Origin: an uncultured Bacteroidales bacterium
GTDB lineage: Bacteria; Bacteroidota; Bacteroidia; Bacteroidales; P3
Length of the DNA stretch: 64,000 bases
Direction of reading: 5' to 3'
Assembly: GCA_900315935.1 (NCBI GenBank)
Contig: ONBB01000009.1
Coordinates: 1 to 64,000 of the forward strand
The first letter of the stretch is position 1. The number at the start of each line of letters is the position of its first letter. Below the pieces are notes generated by a model. It was not told the DNA's origin, ran no database searches, and worked only from the letters and a program-made list of their open reading frames with translations. Made by a program: the position numbers and the translations under genes. Shown here piece after piece: positions 15,053-23,106 of this stretch.

Positions 15053-16576
15053 CTAGTTCCTCCTGTCGCGACCGCCACCGCTGCGACGGGGCTGGTCGCC
15101 CGTTTTGGGTTTGTTGTTGCGACGCTCGCGGTTCTCCTGCCGTTCGCCCTGGGGTTTGCCCTGCCGTTTCTCGCGGGGCTTGCCGCCATCCTTGCGGGGT
15201 TCGCGGCGTTCGGGAGCCCTGCGGGGAGCCTCGTCGCCCACCACGCCGTTGTCGCCCTCGGCCAGGCGGCGCATCTCGCGCTCCACTTCCTCGTCGGTAC
15301 TCTCCTGAGCCAGGGCGGAGGTGGACATGAGCTCGACCTGGTAGTCTTCCAGGCGTTCGGGGTACTGCTGCTGGCGGTTCATCTCTATGATGGCCTTGAC
15401 GTCGGCGGCCTTAATGGCCATGAGGTCGTTCTCGCCCTCGTAGGCATACCACATGATGCCGCGGAAGACGTCGGTCTTCTTGTAGAGGGCGAGGCCCTTC
15501 TTGAAGCGTATGGGGGTATTGGCCGGCGGGAACTGCTTGAGGGCGTCGGCATAGACCTCGTACTCGAAGTTGAGGCAGCATTTGAGCTTGCCGCACTGGC
15601 CGGCCAGCTTCTGCGGGTTGGGCGAGGTGGTTACGGACTTGAAGTTGGTGAGCCAGGTGCTGCAGCACAGTTCGCGGCCGCAGGTGCCGATGCCACCCAC
15701 CTTGCCGGCCTCCTGTCGCACGCCAATCTGCTTCATCTCGATGCGCATGCGGAACTCTTCGGCCAGCACCTTGATGAGCTGTCGGAAGTCTACGCGGGCG
15801 TCGGCGGTGTAGTAGAAGATGGCTTTCGAGTGGTCGCCCTGGAATTCGATGTCGTTCACCTTCATGTCGAGGCCGAGGTCGGACACGATGCGGCGTGTGC
15901 GCAGCAGGGCGGTGCTCTCGTCATGCAGCGCCTCGGCCCAGCGGTCGATGTCGGCTTCCTTGGCGCGGCGGAAGAGTTTCTTGATGGATTCGGACTCGGG
16001 GTTTACGCGGTGCTTGCGCATCTGGAGGCGGCAGAGTTCGCCGGTGAGGCTGACGATGCCCACGTCGTGGCCCGGCTGTCCCTCGACGGCCACCACCTCG
16101 CCCTCGCCGACCGAGAGGCCGTCGGGCAGACGGTAGAACTCCTTGTGGTTGTTTTTAAAACGCACCTCGACGCAGTCGAAGGGTCTGTCGGTGGGCTGGC
16201 GGATGCCTTCCATCCAGTTGGTGGAGGTAACCTTGGAGCAGCTCTGGCGCTCGCAGCGGCAGACGGCCTTGTAGCACTCCGGCTTGCGGCGGCAGCCACG
16301 CGAGAGGTAGATGGGTTCCTCGTACTTGGGCCACGGGATGTCGGGGTCGGGGTCGAGGTAGGGGTCCAGCTGGTTCTCCTCGCTCATGTACTCCTCGACC
16401 TCGGGGTTGGGCTTCTCTTCGCGCTGTTTCTCCTGGCGGGCCTTGCGGCGGTCGCGCATAAAGGCTTCGATGTCGGCAGCGGTGGCCACCTCCTCCACGT
16501 TGTCGGGTATCTGGTCGTCGGCTATCTTGCGTCCGGTGATGTCTTGTGTTTCGGGTGCTTTCTTTTCTTCTTCCAT
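15053..16576 (-). CDS. RicT/YaaT-like PSP1 domain protein
   Basis: A 507-residue protein. After a charged N-terminal extension comes CRRKPECYKAVCRCERQSC, then FKNNHKEFYRLPDGLSVGEGEVVAVEG and the PSP1 domain with GIGTCGRELCCSTWLTNF and QCGKLKCCLNFEYEVY, the conserved Cys pairs of the family. In Bacillus RicT takes part in an Fe-S complex affecting RNA maturation; in Bacteroidota the role is unknown. A long basic, Arg/Lys/Gly-rich tail (from about residue 430) may contact nucleic acid. It lies downstream of holB and upstream of gldH, a conserved neighbourhood. Confidence 0.85.
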   Translation of the reverse strand: MEEEKKAPETQDITGRKIADDQIPDNVEEVATAADIEAFMRDRRKARQEKQREEKPNPEVEEYMSEENQLDPYLDPDPDIPWPKYEEPIYLSRGCRRKPECYKAVCRCERQSCSKVTSTNWMEGIRQPTDRPFDCVEVRFKNNHKEFYRLPDGLSVGEGEVVAVEGQPGHDVGIVSLTGELCRLQMRKHRVNPESESIKKLFRRAKEADIDRWAEALHDESTALLRTRRIVSDLGLDMKVNDIEFQGDHSKAIFYYTADARVDFRQLIKVLAEEFRMRIEMKQIGVRQEAGKVGGIGTCGRELCCSTWLTNFKSVTTSPNPQKLAGQCGKLKCCLNFEYEVYADALKQFPPANTPIRFKKGLALYKKTDVFRGIMWYAYEGENDLMAIKAADVKAIIEMNRQQQYPERLEDYQVELMSTSALAQESTDEEVEREMRRLAEGDNGVVGDEAPRRAPERREPRKDGGKPREKRQGKPQGERQENRERRNNKPKTGDQPRRSGGGRDRRN

Positions 16577-16598
16577 GGGGTAGTCGGATTGGGTGTGT

Positions 16599-17627
16599 TT
16601 ACCTTTTCTTGAGGGCCTTGCTCATGCGGAACGAGAGTTCCATGAAGGCTATCTTGGCGTTGGCGTTGCGCTCGATGGCGAACAGGGCCTCGTCGAGCGC
16701 ACTTTCGATGGATTCTATGTTGTTGACTGTTATCATTTTGGGGAACTGTGCGTCGAACTTCTCGTCGCCAGACCCGAGGTTGCAGGGCAGGCCGGCGGCC
16801 GAGCAGAGGAAGCAGTCGCGCACGAGCGACGAGGCATAGGCGAGCATCTGCTTCTGCTGCTGGCGGTTGAGGGCGGCCAGCTTGTCCACCTGGGCGGCCA
16901 GTTCCTTCATCTTCAGTTTGAAGAGCATGCGCAGCCAGCCCACGATGAGGGGTGCGAAGAGGGAGGTATCCTCCGCGCTGCGACCGGCGGCTACGGGCAG
17001 CAGCTTGACGGTCTGCACACGGCTCTTGATGGTGGGCAGCAGCCCCTCGTCGGTATCGTCCACCATCAGGATGAGGGTCTGCGGCATAGGCTCCTCGAGG
17101 GTCTTGAGCAGCTCGTTGGCCGCGGCGGCGTTGAGGGTGGTGGGTTTCCAGATGACCAGCATGCGCCAGCCGCCCTCGTAGGGCTTGAGGCTGAGCACCT
17201 CGACGATGTGCGCCGCGTCGCGCTCACGGATGAGCGAGGTCTTCACGTCGGTGCCCACGAAGGCATGCCACTCCTCCAGCGAGCCGGCGGCGCGCTTCTC
17301 GAGGAGAAAGTCGCGGTACTGCACCTGGTAGTCGGCGCAGCTCACACTGGCCGACCCGTTGGGCGGGTTGGGGAATACGAGGTGCAGGTCGGGGTGCTGC
17401 AACTGGCTGATCTTCTTGCAGCTCGGACACTGGCCGCACGAGTCGGCGTGGCCATCCACGTGCCGGCGGTCGGTGCAGCAGAGATACTGCATGTATGCCA
17501 ACGCCATCGGCATGCCCACCGAGAGGTCGCCGAGCAGCATCTGGGCGTGGCTGACGCGCCCGCTGTCGATGGCGGCGGCCAGGCGGTCGGCTATATCTTG
17601 CTGTCCTACAATGTCTTTAAACTGCAT
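16599..17627 (-). CDS. holB: DNA polymerase III subunit delta'
   Basis: A 342-residue clamp-loader subunit beginning MQFKDIVGQQDIADRLAAAI. It has a Cys-rich zinc module (CGQCPSCKKISQLQHPDLHL), SYS-like AAA+ folds with LKTLEEPMPQTLILMVDD and a degenerate nucleotide site, as usual for delta'. I use ATG 17627; the frame stays open upstream through the promoter, which is not coding. The gene starts 21 bases after a TATCTTTG box and leads the holB, PSP1, gldH, PBP1A run. Confidence 0.9.
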   Translation of the reverse strand: MQFKDIVGQQDIADRLAAAIDSGRVSHAQMLLGDLSVGMPMALAYMQYLCCTDRRHVDGHADSCGQCPSCKKISQLQHPDLHLVFPNPPNGSASVSCADYQVQYRDFLLEKRAAGSLEEWHAFVGTDVKTSLIRERDAAHIVEVLSLKPYEGGWRMLVIWKPTTLNAAAANELLKTLEEPMPQTLILMVDDTDEGLLPTIKSRVQTVKLLPVAAGRSAEDTSLFAPLIVGWLRMLFKLKMKELAAQVDKLAALNRQQQKQMLAYASSLVRDCFLCSAAGLPCNLGSGDEKFDAQFPKMITVNNIESIESALDEALFAIERNANAKIAFMELSFRMSKALKKR

Positions 17628-17647
17628 AACCTTACGTATTAAACTTG

Positions 17648-17655
17648 CAAAGATA
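17648..17655 (-). promoter_or_regulatory. -7 box TATCTTTG for holB
   Basis: On the minus strand TATCTTTG followed by CAAG lies 21 bases before the holB start codon. It would drive the holB-PSP1-gldH-PBP1A-rlmN run. Confidence 0.7.
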
Positions 17656-17763
17656 CACATTTTTTTTGATATAATATAAAAAAGTTGCCCCACGCCACCG
17701 CGACAGCCACCGCAAAACAACGGCGGAAAAGTGCATTTCGGCAGAAAAAATCCAGCCACACAA

Positions 17764-17825
17764 ACGGCTGATTCTCAACGGACGGAAGGCTATAGGTTTT
17801 GCCTCTCTTCGTACTCTCTTGGGGG
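17764..17825 (-). repeat. Intergenic repeat GGCAAAACCTATAGC, copy 3
   Basis: The minus strand reads CCCCCAAGAGAGTACGAAG, then AGAGGCAAAACCTATAGCC, TTCCGTCCGTTGAGAATCAG. The 20-base core equals copies 1 and 2 and the flanking CCAAGAG and ATCAG words also agree. It points towards the holB promoter. There is no terminator hairpin beside this copy. Confidence 0.75.
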
Positions 17826-17846
17826 AGTCGTGCAATATTCTTCCGA

Positions 17847-18081
17847 GGTCGGCGTTCTTCTTTTTGGTCGGCGAATTTCCTTTTTTTTTTGGTCGGCGAA
17901 TTATGCGAATTAAACGAATTAATATACTGCGCAGTAAATCAGGAAAATTCGCATAATTCGTTAAATTCGCCGACAGAAAAAAAATAAGCAGGTCGGCGAA
18001 TTTTACGAATTATGCGAATTAATTTAACTCGCTGTAAATCAAAAATTCGTAAAATTCGCATAATTCGCCGACAGAAAAAAT
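17847..18081. repeat. Tandem hairpin repeat with permuted GAATT words
   Basis: Two units of about 100 bases (17891-17991 and 17991-18086), plus a shorter start at 17847-17890, each begin GGTCGGCGAATT and end AATTCGCCGACAGAAAAAA-TAAGCAG. Arms are built of nine-base words (GAATTATGC, GAATTTTAC, GAATTAAAC) whose order differs between left and right arm, so the outer GTCGGCGAATT pairs but the inner words are shuffled. The last unit ends ten bases before the DUF6266 start. Together with the holB promoter and repeat copy 3 this accounts for the 465-base gap. Confidence 0.85.
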
Positions 18082-18092
18082 AAGCAGTTAAG

Positions 18093-19037
18093 ATGGCGAA
18101 GTTGGATATGGGCATACTGGGCGGCTTCAGTGGCCGCGTGGGCACCGTGGTGGGTTACTACCGGCGCGGGGCCTGGTTCGTGCGTGCCTATCAGCCGCAT
18201 ATAAAGGACAGGAAATCAGCGGCGCAGCTGGAGCAGCGGAGCCGTTTCAAGGCGATGATCCAGTTCGCCTCGCCGGCCACGCCGGTGCTGCGCGTGGGGC
18301 TGCGACAGGTGGCTGCCGACTGGCAGATTACCGAGGGGAATGCTTTCTTGAAAATCAACAAGGAGTGTTTTCCTAGAGAATCTAGAAATACTAGAAATAC
18401 TAGAAATTCTAGAAATTCTAGAGAATCTAGAGAATCTAGAGAATCTAGAAATTCTAGAGCCATTGACTATCGCAGCCTGCAGTTCTCGCGGGGCTCGCTG
18501 GCTGCGCCTGCGGCGCTGCAATATGCTGTGGACGAGGGCGGTGTGCTCGCGGTGCGGTGGAGCGCCGGGGGCGGGCGGCTGGCGGACCGGATACACATCT
18601 ATGTCTACTGCCCGGCGGCCATGACGGGCATCGCCCTGGAGGGCGAGCGCGGACGGCACGGGCTGCAGGCGCTTCTGCCACAGAACTTTGTGGGGAATGA
18701 GCTGCACCTGTGGGCCTTCGCCGAGGGGAAGGGGGGCGAGGTTTCGGCGACGGTCTATGGGCGGCTGGCGGAACTAACGCGCCTCGCGGACGGCACGGAC
18801 GGAGAGGCCGATCTCGCGCGGGTAGTAGTACATGTGCCGGCTGAGGAAATCAAAATCGAGTGCCCAGGCACGATTGGGGTAATCCATCCAGAGCGAGGCG
18901 GACCAGTAGCGGCCGACGCTGTTCCGATAGGTGAGGGTGTCGTCCCACCGCTCGCCGGCGGCGGGCAGGAAGAGACGGTTGCCGTTGGGGCCGGTGAATC
19001 GGCGACCCTTCACGCCGTTCTGCGTGTCCCATCTTGA
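18093..19037 (+). CDS. DUF6266 family protein with Arg-Asn-Ser word repeat
   Basis: The N-terminus MAKLDMGILGGFSGRVGTVVGYYRRG is the DUF6266 signature; function unknown. Residues 96-122 are a run of three-residue words (RNT, RNS, RES) encoded by nine-base CTAGA words. Family similarity seems to end near EVSATVYGRLAE (about residue 226). From 18774 the frame runs 264 bases antisense to the FISUMP lipoprotein gene, which is clearly coding; this tail is probably a loss of the original stop (a TAA lies one base out of frame at 18775) rather than true protein. The real end could be at about 18775. Confidence 0.7.
   Translation: MAKLDMGILGGFSGRVGTVVGYYRRGAWFVRAYQPHIKDRKSAAQLEQRSRFKAMIQFASPATPVLRVGLRQVAADWQITEGNAFLKINKECFPRESRNTRNTRNSRNSRESRESRESRNSRAIDYRSLQFSRGSLAAPAALQYAVDEGGVLAVRWSAGGGRLADRIHIYVYCPAAMTGIALEGERGRHGLQALLPQNFVGNELHLWAFAEGKGGEVSATVYGRLAELTRLADGTDGEADLARVVVHVPAEEIKIECPGTIGVIHPERGGPVAADAVPIGEGVVPPLAGGGQEETVAVGAGESATLHAVLRVPS
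18379..18458 (+). repeat. Nine-base CTAGA word array in the DUF6266 gene
   Basis: About nine successive nine-base words of the form TCTAGAAAT, ACTAGAAAT or TCTAGAGAA. In this frame they encode R-N-T/R-N-S/R-E-S. A similar array in another gene lies at 38309-38376. Confidence 0.9.
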
Positions 19038-19451
19038 GTCGCATTCGTTGAGCAGTTCCTCCCATTCCTCCTTGGTGGGCATGCGTGCGCCGTCGCCGAG
19101 GAGCATCGTGGCGGCATCGTCCGAGGGCGTGAGGAGGGTCAGGGTGTCGGTGAACCCATCATAGCCATGGGAGGCCGAGTAGCAGTATTTTGTATATCCA
19201 TGAGCCTCACCGTAACTATGCACATAGGCCCTCTGGCTGTAGTTTTCCTTGGGTGCGATTTCGCCCCAGGCGTAGTAATTTCCGTACTCCTCGGGGCTGT
19301 CGGCACCCAGGTTGCAGTTGGCCCACAGCAGGCCGCTGGGCAGGCCGAGGTCGACCCATCCGTCCACACTGCCGTCGTCGTCTCTTTCGCAGGAGAAAAG
19401 TCCCACGCTCAGTAGGGTTGTCAAAGCCAATAGTCTGAATATCTTTTGCAT
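18774..19451 (-). CDS. FISUMP-domain lipoprotein
   Basis: A 225-residue lipoprotein with lipobox GLFSC and mature start ERDDDGSVDGWVDLGLPSG. LGLPSGLLWANCNLGA, NYYAWGE, RMPTKEEWEELL and YWSASLW are hallmarks of the FISUMP (Fibrobacter succinogenes major paralogous) domain, common on the surface of Bacteroidales; function unknown. The 3' 264 bases are antisense to the open end of the DUF6266 frame. The EEP-family gene ends seven bases upstream of this start, so the two may be cotranscribed. Confidence 0.85.
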   Translation of the reverse strand: MQKIFRLLALTTLLSVGLFSCERDDDGSVDGWVDLGLPSGLLWANCNLGADSPEEYGNYYAWGEIAPKENYSQRAYVHSYGEAHGYTKYCYSASHGYDGFTDTLTLLTPSDDAATMLLGDGARMPTKEEWEELLNECDSRWDTQNGVKGRRFTGPNGNRLFLPAAGERWDDTLTYRNSVGRYWSASLWMDYPNRAWALDFDFLSRHMYYYPREIGLSVRAVREAR

Positions 19452-19457
19452 AGGTGA

Positions 19458-20501
19458 TTAGTTTACATTTTTGGAAATCTTCAGCAGCAGGGGCAGGTGG
19501 TCGCTGAGGCCGCCTTCGTAGCGGGGCCCCTGGTTGGTGCGGAGGGGTCGGACGCCGGGGCGGCGCTCTTCGGGGGTGAGCAGGTGGCCGAAGCGTATCA
19601 GCTTGAGTTTGCGCACATTCCAACTGTCGTCGGAGAGGAAAAAGACGGCGTCGATGTAGCGCCACTCGCCCTGGAACTTGTGGCTGCCCCAGTCGTCGGG
19701 CAGGCGGTAGTCGAGGTTGCGGATGCCGTCGGGGCTGACGGTATCGCCACGGAAGCCCATGCCGTGGGCGATGGCGGGCTCGTCGGCGGTGGAGTTCATG
19801 TCGCCCATGGCGATGACGGCGGCCTGGGGGTAGCGCTTGTGCAGCCGCAGCATCTGGCTGCGAAGCTTCTGGGCGATGCGCAGGCGGTGCCGGTCGGCCT
19901 CTTCCCCACCGCGCTTGGAGGGCCAGTGGTTGAGGAAGAGCACCACCGTGTCGCCCTCGGGCGTGGTGCCCTCCACCTGCAGTATGTCGCGCGTGTAGAA
20001 GCCTGTGGTGGAGTCGGATACACGTATCGGCTTGCTGAAAAAGACGCGGAAACGGTCGCGGCGGTAGAGCAGCGCGACGTCGATGCCGCGGCGGTCGGGC
20101 GAGTCGTAGTGCACGTAGCGGTAGCCGAACTGGCGCAGGGGCGTGGCGTTGCAGAGTTCCTTGAGCACCCACGCGTTCTCCACCTCGGCCAGCCCCACCA
20201 CGTCGGGCAACTCCATCTGCAGCAGGGTTTTGTAGAGCCCTTGGATTTTGTCGTTCAGCTTGCGGCGGGTCCAATGGTAGTCGCCGCGGGGCGTGAAGTC
20301 GTCGTCGGCCGTGTGGGGGTCGTCGCGTGTGTCGAAGAGGTTCTCCACGTTCCACCAGGCGGCGGTGAAAATGGACGGAGATTGTGATTGGACAGACAAA
20401 GGCATAAGCATCAGCAGTAGGGACATGGCGTGCCATGTCCGCCGGCATCCGCAGAGGCGCTTGCGGACACGGCGCGCCGTGTCCCTACCAAGGTAATTCA
20501 T
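19458..20501 (-). CDS. Endonuclease/exonuclease/phosphatase family protein
   Basis: A 347-residue protein with EEP-fold blocks WWNVENLFDTRDD (metal Asn/Glu region), VGLAEVENAWVL (catalytic Glu), IDVALLYRR, LNHWPSKRGG, MGDMNSTADEPA and the final GLSDHLPLLL (Asp-His). Such secreted proteins cleave nucleic acids or phosphoesters. ATG 20501 overlaps the upstream stop (ATGA), so it is the likely start; residues about 5-28 come from a palindromic element that precedes the hydrophobic signal segment MSLLLMLMPLSVQSQ. Alternatively ATG 20426, inside the element, gives a normal signal peptide. Confidence 0.88.
   Translation of the reverse strand: MNYLGRDTARRVRKRLCGCRRTWHAMSLLLMLMPLSVQSQSPSIFTAAWWNVENLFDTRDDPHTADDDFTPRGDYHWTRRKLNDKIQGLYKTLLQMELPDVVGLAEVENAWVLKELCNATPLRQFGYRYVHYDSPDRRGIDVALLYRRDRFRVFFSKPIRVSDSTTGFYTRDILQVEGTTPEGDTVVLFLNHWPSKRGGEEADRHRLRIAQKLRSQMLRLHKRYPQAAVIAMGDMNSTADEPAIAHGMGFRGDTVSPDGIRNLDYRLPDDWGSHKFQGEWRYIDAVFFLSDDSWNVRKLKLIRFGHLLTPEERRPGVRPLRTNQGPRYEGGLSDHLPLLLKISKNVN
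20418..20487. repeat. Double-palindromic element at the EEP gene start
   Basis: Left arm TAGGGACATGGCGTGCCATG... (20418-20442) and right arm GCGGACACGGCGCGCCGTGT... (20463-20487) are inverted copies with a few changes, 20 bases apart, as in rlmN. Here the element supplies the first residues of the EEP protein and also an in-frame ATG. Confidence 0.88.
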
Positions 20502-22555
20502 GTAGCAGGTGTTTCGGCAGCGGCAACTTCCTCGGCAGGGGCTGCCTCCTCGGCCACGGGGGCCGGCTCCTCGGCAGGGGCGGGAGCCTCGACGGCCTCG
20601 ACAGCCACGGGCTCAGGCTGCCAGGGCCAGCGGTGCTGCGTCAGCTTGAAGACGGCCAAGGCGATGGCAGCCAGCACGATGAGCCACAGCAGGCACTTCT
20701 TCCACCAGGCCATCTTCTTGTCGGCCAGCGGGTCCTTGCCCACAGCCTTGGGATATTTGGCCACCGAGGTGAGCAGCGCGCCGAAGGTGGTGTTCACCTT
20801 GACCATCGAGTTGATGGCCCAGCCGTTGGCGTTGAGCACGGGGCCAAGGTTGCGCTTGCGGAGCTTGAGCCAAGCCAGGAGCATGGAGGGACCGCTGATG
20901 ACGATGACCACCAAAGCGATGGCAATCAGCGGGTTGTACCATGCCGAGACGAGGAACTTGGCCACGGCGGCCAGCGCCATGCCGACGGCGCCGACGGCGA
21001 GGCCGATGGCGGCGAAGATACCGGCGAACTTGGCGATGTCGAAGGCGGGCTTGGGGGCGGCGGCGGGGTCGGCGGGCTTGCCGTCGGCGGCCTTGGCGGC
21101 GAGGTCGGTCGAGGCGGTGTCGGCCTTGGCGGTCATGTTGTCGAACTGCTTGCTCTCCTTCTCCTCGGCGCTCTTGTTGATTTTGTCGGTCACCCAGTTG
21201 CCGAACTTGCGGTAGGGGCTCCAGAAGGCCTGTCCGACGGAGATGGGGTTGTCGATGATTTTGGTGACGGTGGCGTCCCAGTCCTGGCCGTGGCGGTCGT
21301 AGAAGACGCCGTTCTTGCCCTCGCGGAAGTTGCGGATGTCGCCGGCGGTGACAACGGCGGCGATGTCCATCTCGCCCAGACCGGCTTTGGAGACGCAGTG
21401 GCAGTAGAGGATATACATGCCACTCAGGCCGGCCGAAGCGAGCTGCTTGCCCATGTCGGCCACTTTGACGCAGAGCTCGCAGCAGCGCTGGTCGATATAG
21501 AGTTTGCCAGCTTGGAAGACGGCCTCGGAGCCGACGGCGCGATTATAGAAATCTTTGAAGACCACGTAGTTGTGGAGCAGCGTGAAGTAGTCGCGGCAGA
21601 GTCGCAGCAGTTTCTCCACGGGTGCGAAGGCGGCGCTGTGCTCCTCCAGGCGGGCGGCGATGGCCTCGTTCATGGCGGTCTCGCCGGCGGCCTTCCAGGC
21701 GGTGTAGGCGTCGACCTTGGAGACGAGGGCGTTCCAGTCGTCCTCGTTGATGCTGTCGCCCTCGAGGGCGGCGAGCTCCTTGACCGAGGCGACGGCGGCT
21801 TTCCAAGCGGGGTTGAGCCCGTCCACGAGGGGCAGGAGGGCCTCCTTGTTGGGGCGCGCCAGGGGGTAGGTGGAAATCTCTTCGATGTTGTCGCTGAGGT
21901 TGTTGGCGCTGATGGCGGCGATGCGCTCCACCTGCACGTCGAGCGCCTGGGCGGCGTCGGCGTCGAACTGGACGAGCTTGCAGCGCATGAAATAGTCGGC
22001 CACCTTGGCGCGGACGGCGTTCACGGCGGCCTCGGCGTCGTCGCTCTTGTCGCCGAAGGGTGGCTCGAAGGGCTCGGCATTCTGGGCCGTGTACTCGGCG
22101 CGGCATTTCTCTTCGAAGATGGCCATGTATTCCACCACCTCGGCGAGCGAGATGTCCTCCTTCTCCAGGCCCAAAGCCTTGAGGATGAGGCGTGCGGAGT
22201 CGAGCACCTGCTTGCCCTCGTCGGTGTCGGGCTGGATGTCGGCGAAAGCGATGTGGTCGCGGCCCTGGAGGAGGTAGTTGAGGTCGCGGAGCACCTTCTT
22301 GAGCCACTCGGCGGCGGCGATGATTTCGTTGACGCGGATGCGGCCGTCCTTGTCGGAGTCGAGCATGGCGAGGGTCTTCTCGTCGAACTCGAGCCCTTTG
22401 ACGGGGCAGCTGAGGACGGTCCAGAGCTTCTGGTCCAGCTCGTGGAGGTGGGCTATGTCGGCAGCGGTCTCGATGTTGACGCGTGCCACACCGCCGACCA
22501 TGCTGAACTTCCACTGATAGCCACTTTTGGAAACAAGCTTGTTATTCTTTGACAT
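20498..22555 (-). CDS. Large membrane protein with EF-hand, unknown function
   Basis: A 685-residue protein of a Bacteroidota-conserved but unnamed family. The N-terminus LVSKSGYQWKFSMVGGVARV and LDQKLWTVLSCPVKGLEFD are typical; LDSDKDGRIRVNEIIAAAEW is a near-canonical EF-hand loop (about 85-100), suggesting Ca2+ binding. A long alpha-helical region follows. The C-terminal third has membrane segments (IFAAIGLAVGAVGMALAAV, NPLIAIALVVIVISG, CLLWLIVLAAIALAV) and an Ala/Glu/Pro-rich tail. No enzymatic motif is seen. It is the first gene of a unit with the EEP hydrolase and FISUMP lipoprotein. Confidence 0.8.
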   Translation of the reverse strand: MSKNNKLVSKSGYQWKFSMVGGVARVNIETAADIAHLHELDQKLWTVLSCPVKGLEFDEKTLAMLDSDKDGRIRVNEIIAAAEWLKKVLRDLNYLLQGRDHIAFADIQPDTDEGKQVLDSARLILKALGLEKEDISLAEVVEYMAIFEEKCRAEYTAQNAEPFEPPFGDKSDDAEAAVNAVRAKVADYFMRCKLVQFDADAAQALDVQVERIAAISANNLSDNIEEISTYPLARPNKEALLPLVDGLNPAWKAAVASVKELAALEGDSINEDDWNALVSKVDAYTAWKAAGETAMNEAIAARLEEHSAAFAPVEKLLRLCRDYFTLLHNYVVFKDFYNRAVGSEAVFQAGKLYIDQRCCELCVKVADMGKQLASAGLSGMYILYCHCVSKAGLGEMDIAAVVTAGDIRNFREGKNGVFYDRHGQDWDATVTKIIDNPISVGQAFWSPYRKFGNWVTDKINKSAEEKESKQFDNMTAKADTASTDLAAKAADGKPADPAAAPKPAFDIAKFAGIFAAIGLAVGAVGMALAAVAKFLVSAWYNPLIAIALVVIVISGPSMLLAWLKLRKRNLGPVLNANGWAINSMVKVNTTFGALLTSVAKYPKAVGKDPLADKKMAWWKKCLLWLIVLAAIALAVFKLTQHRWPWQPEPVAVEAVEAPAPAEEPAPVAEEAAPAEEVAAAETPAT

Positions 22556-22596
22556 AAGTATGTTTTTTTGTTTTTGTGCAATGAAATATAGCGCTG

Positions 22597-22604
22597 CAAA
22601 AGTA
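22597..22604 (-). promoter_or_regulatory. -7 box TACTTTTG
   Basis: On the minus strand TACTTTTGC lies 42 bases before the start of the EF-hand membrane protein gene (22555). Confidence 0.6.
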
Positions 22605-22637
22605 CAACTTTTTTTGCAATCGGCAACAAAAAAAATA

Positions 22638-22940
22638 TCACTCCACGCGCTCGAGGAGGAAGCTGACGGGTCGAAAGCCGTCGTTGCAGCTGATCATGGC
22701 CGAGTGGGGGTTCTGCATCCAGCCGTCGAAGAAGTTGCCGCGGCCGGCCGCCAGCTCCTCGACAAACCAGCGCATGCTCTCCCATGCGCTGTCGCACATC
22801 CCTTCGGGCATCGCGCCGCCACGGCTCACCCACTCCTGCCCAACAACCACATCGCAGGCATGTGCTATCGGGTTTTCGAATTCCGCCTGCAGGTCCTTGT
22901 AGTCCGACTTGCGCATAACTGTAATTTTAACATCGTACAT
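22638..22940 (-). CDS. TIGR04076 family small protein
   Basis: A 100-residue protein starting MYDVKITVMRKSDYKDLQAEF. NPIAHACDVVVGQEWVS, CDSAWESMRWFVEELAAG and the final MISCNDGFRPVSFLLE are the pattern of the TIGR04076 family, whose function is unknown. The two conserved Cys (in HACD and ISCND) could bind a metal or be redox-active. The reading frame is open further upstream but that part covers a promoter and is poly-T rich, so I place the start at 22940. Divergent from the DUF1846 gene. Confidence 0.8.
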   Translation of the reverse strand: MYDVKITVMRKSDYKDLQAEFENPIAHACDVVVGQEWVSRGGAMPEGMCDSAWESMRWFVEELAAGRGNFFDGWMQNPHSAMISCNDGFRPVSFLLERVE

Positions 22941-22962
22941 CGCATTCTCTGTTTTGCAGTTG

Positions 22963-22970
22963 CAAAAGTA
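22963..22970 (-). promoter_or_regulatory. -7 box TACTTTTG
   Basis: Minus-strand TACTTTTGCAA lies 23 bases before the TIGR04076 gene start. Confidence 0.6.
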
Positions 22971-23023
22971 CGACTTTTTTCCCACAGGGCGAACTTTTTT
23001 TCTGCACATCGGAAAAAAAATCT

Positions 23024-23031
23024 TACCTTTG
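23024..23031 (+). promoter_or_regulatory. -7 box TACCTTTG
   Basis: TACCTTTGCCG fits TAnnTTTG and gives a leader of about 75 bases to the DUF1846 gene; divergent to the promoter at 22963. Confidence 0.65.
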
Positions 23032-23106
23032 CCGTGAAACAAGACATCATTATATTATCAACAACTGGTTGAACAACAAGCGATTTGGCCAGAAAAATGT
23101 GTATTT

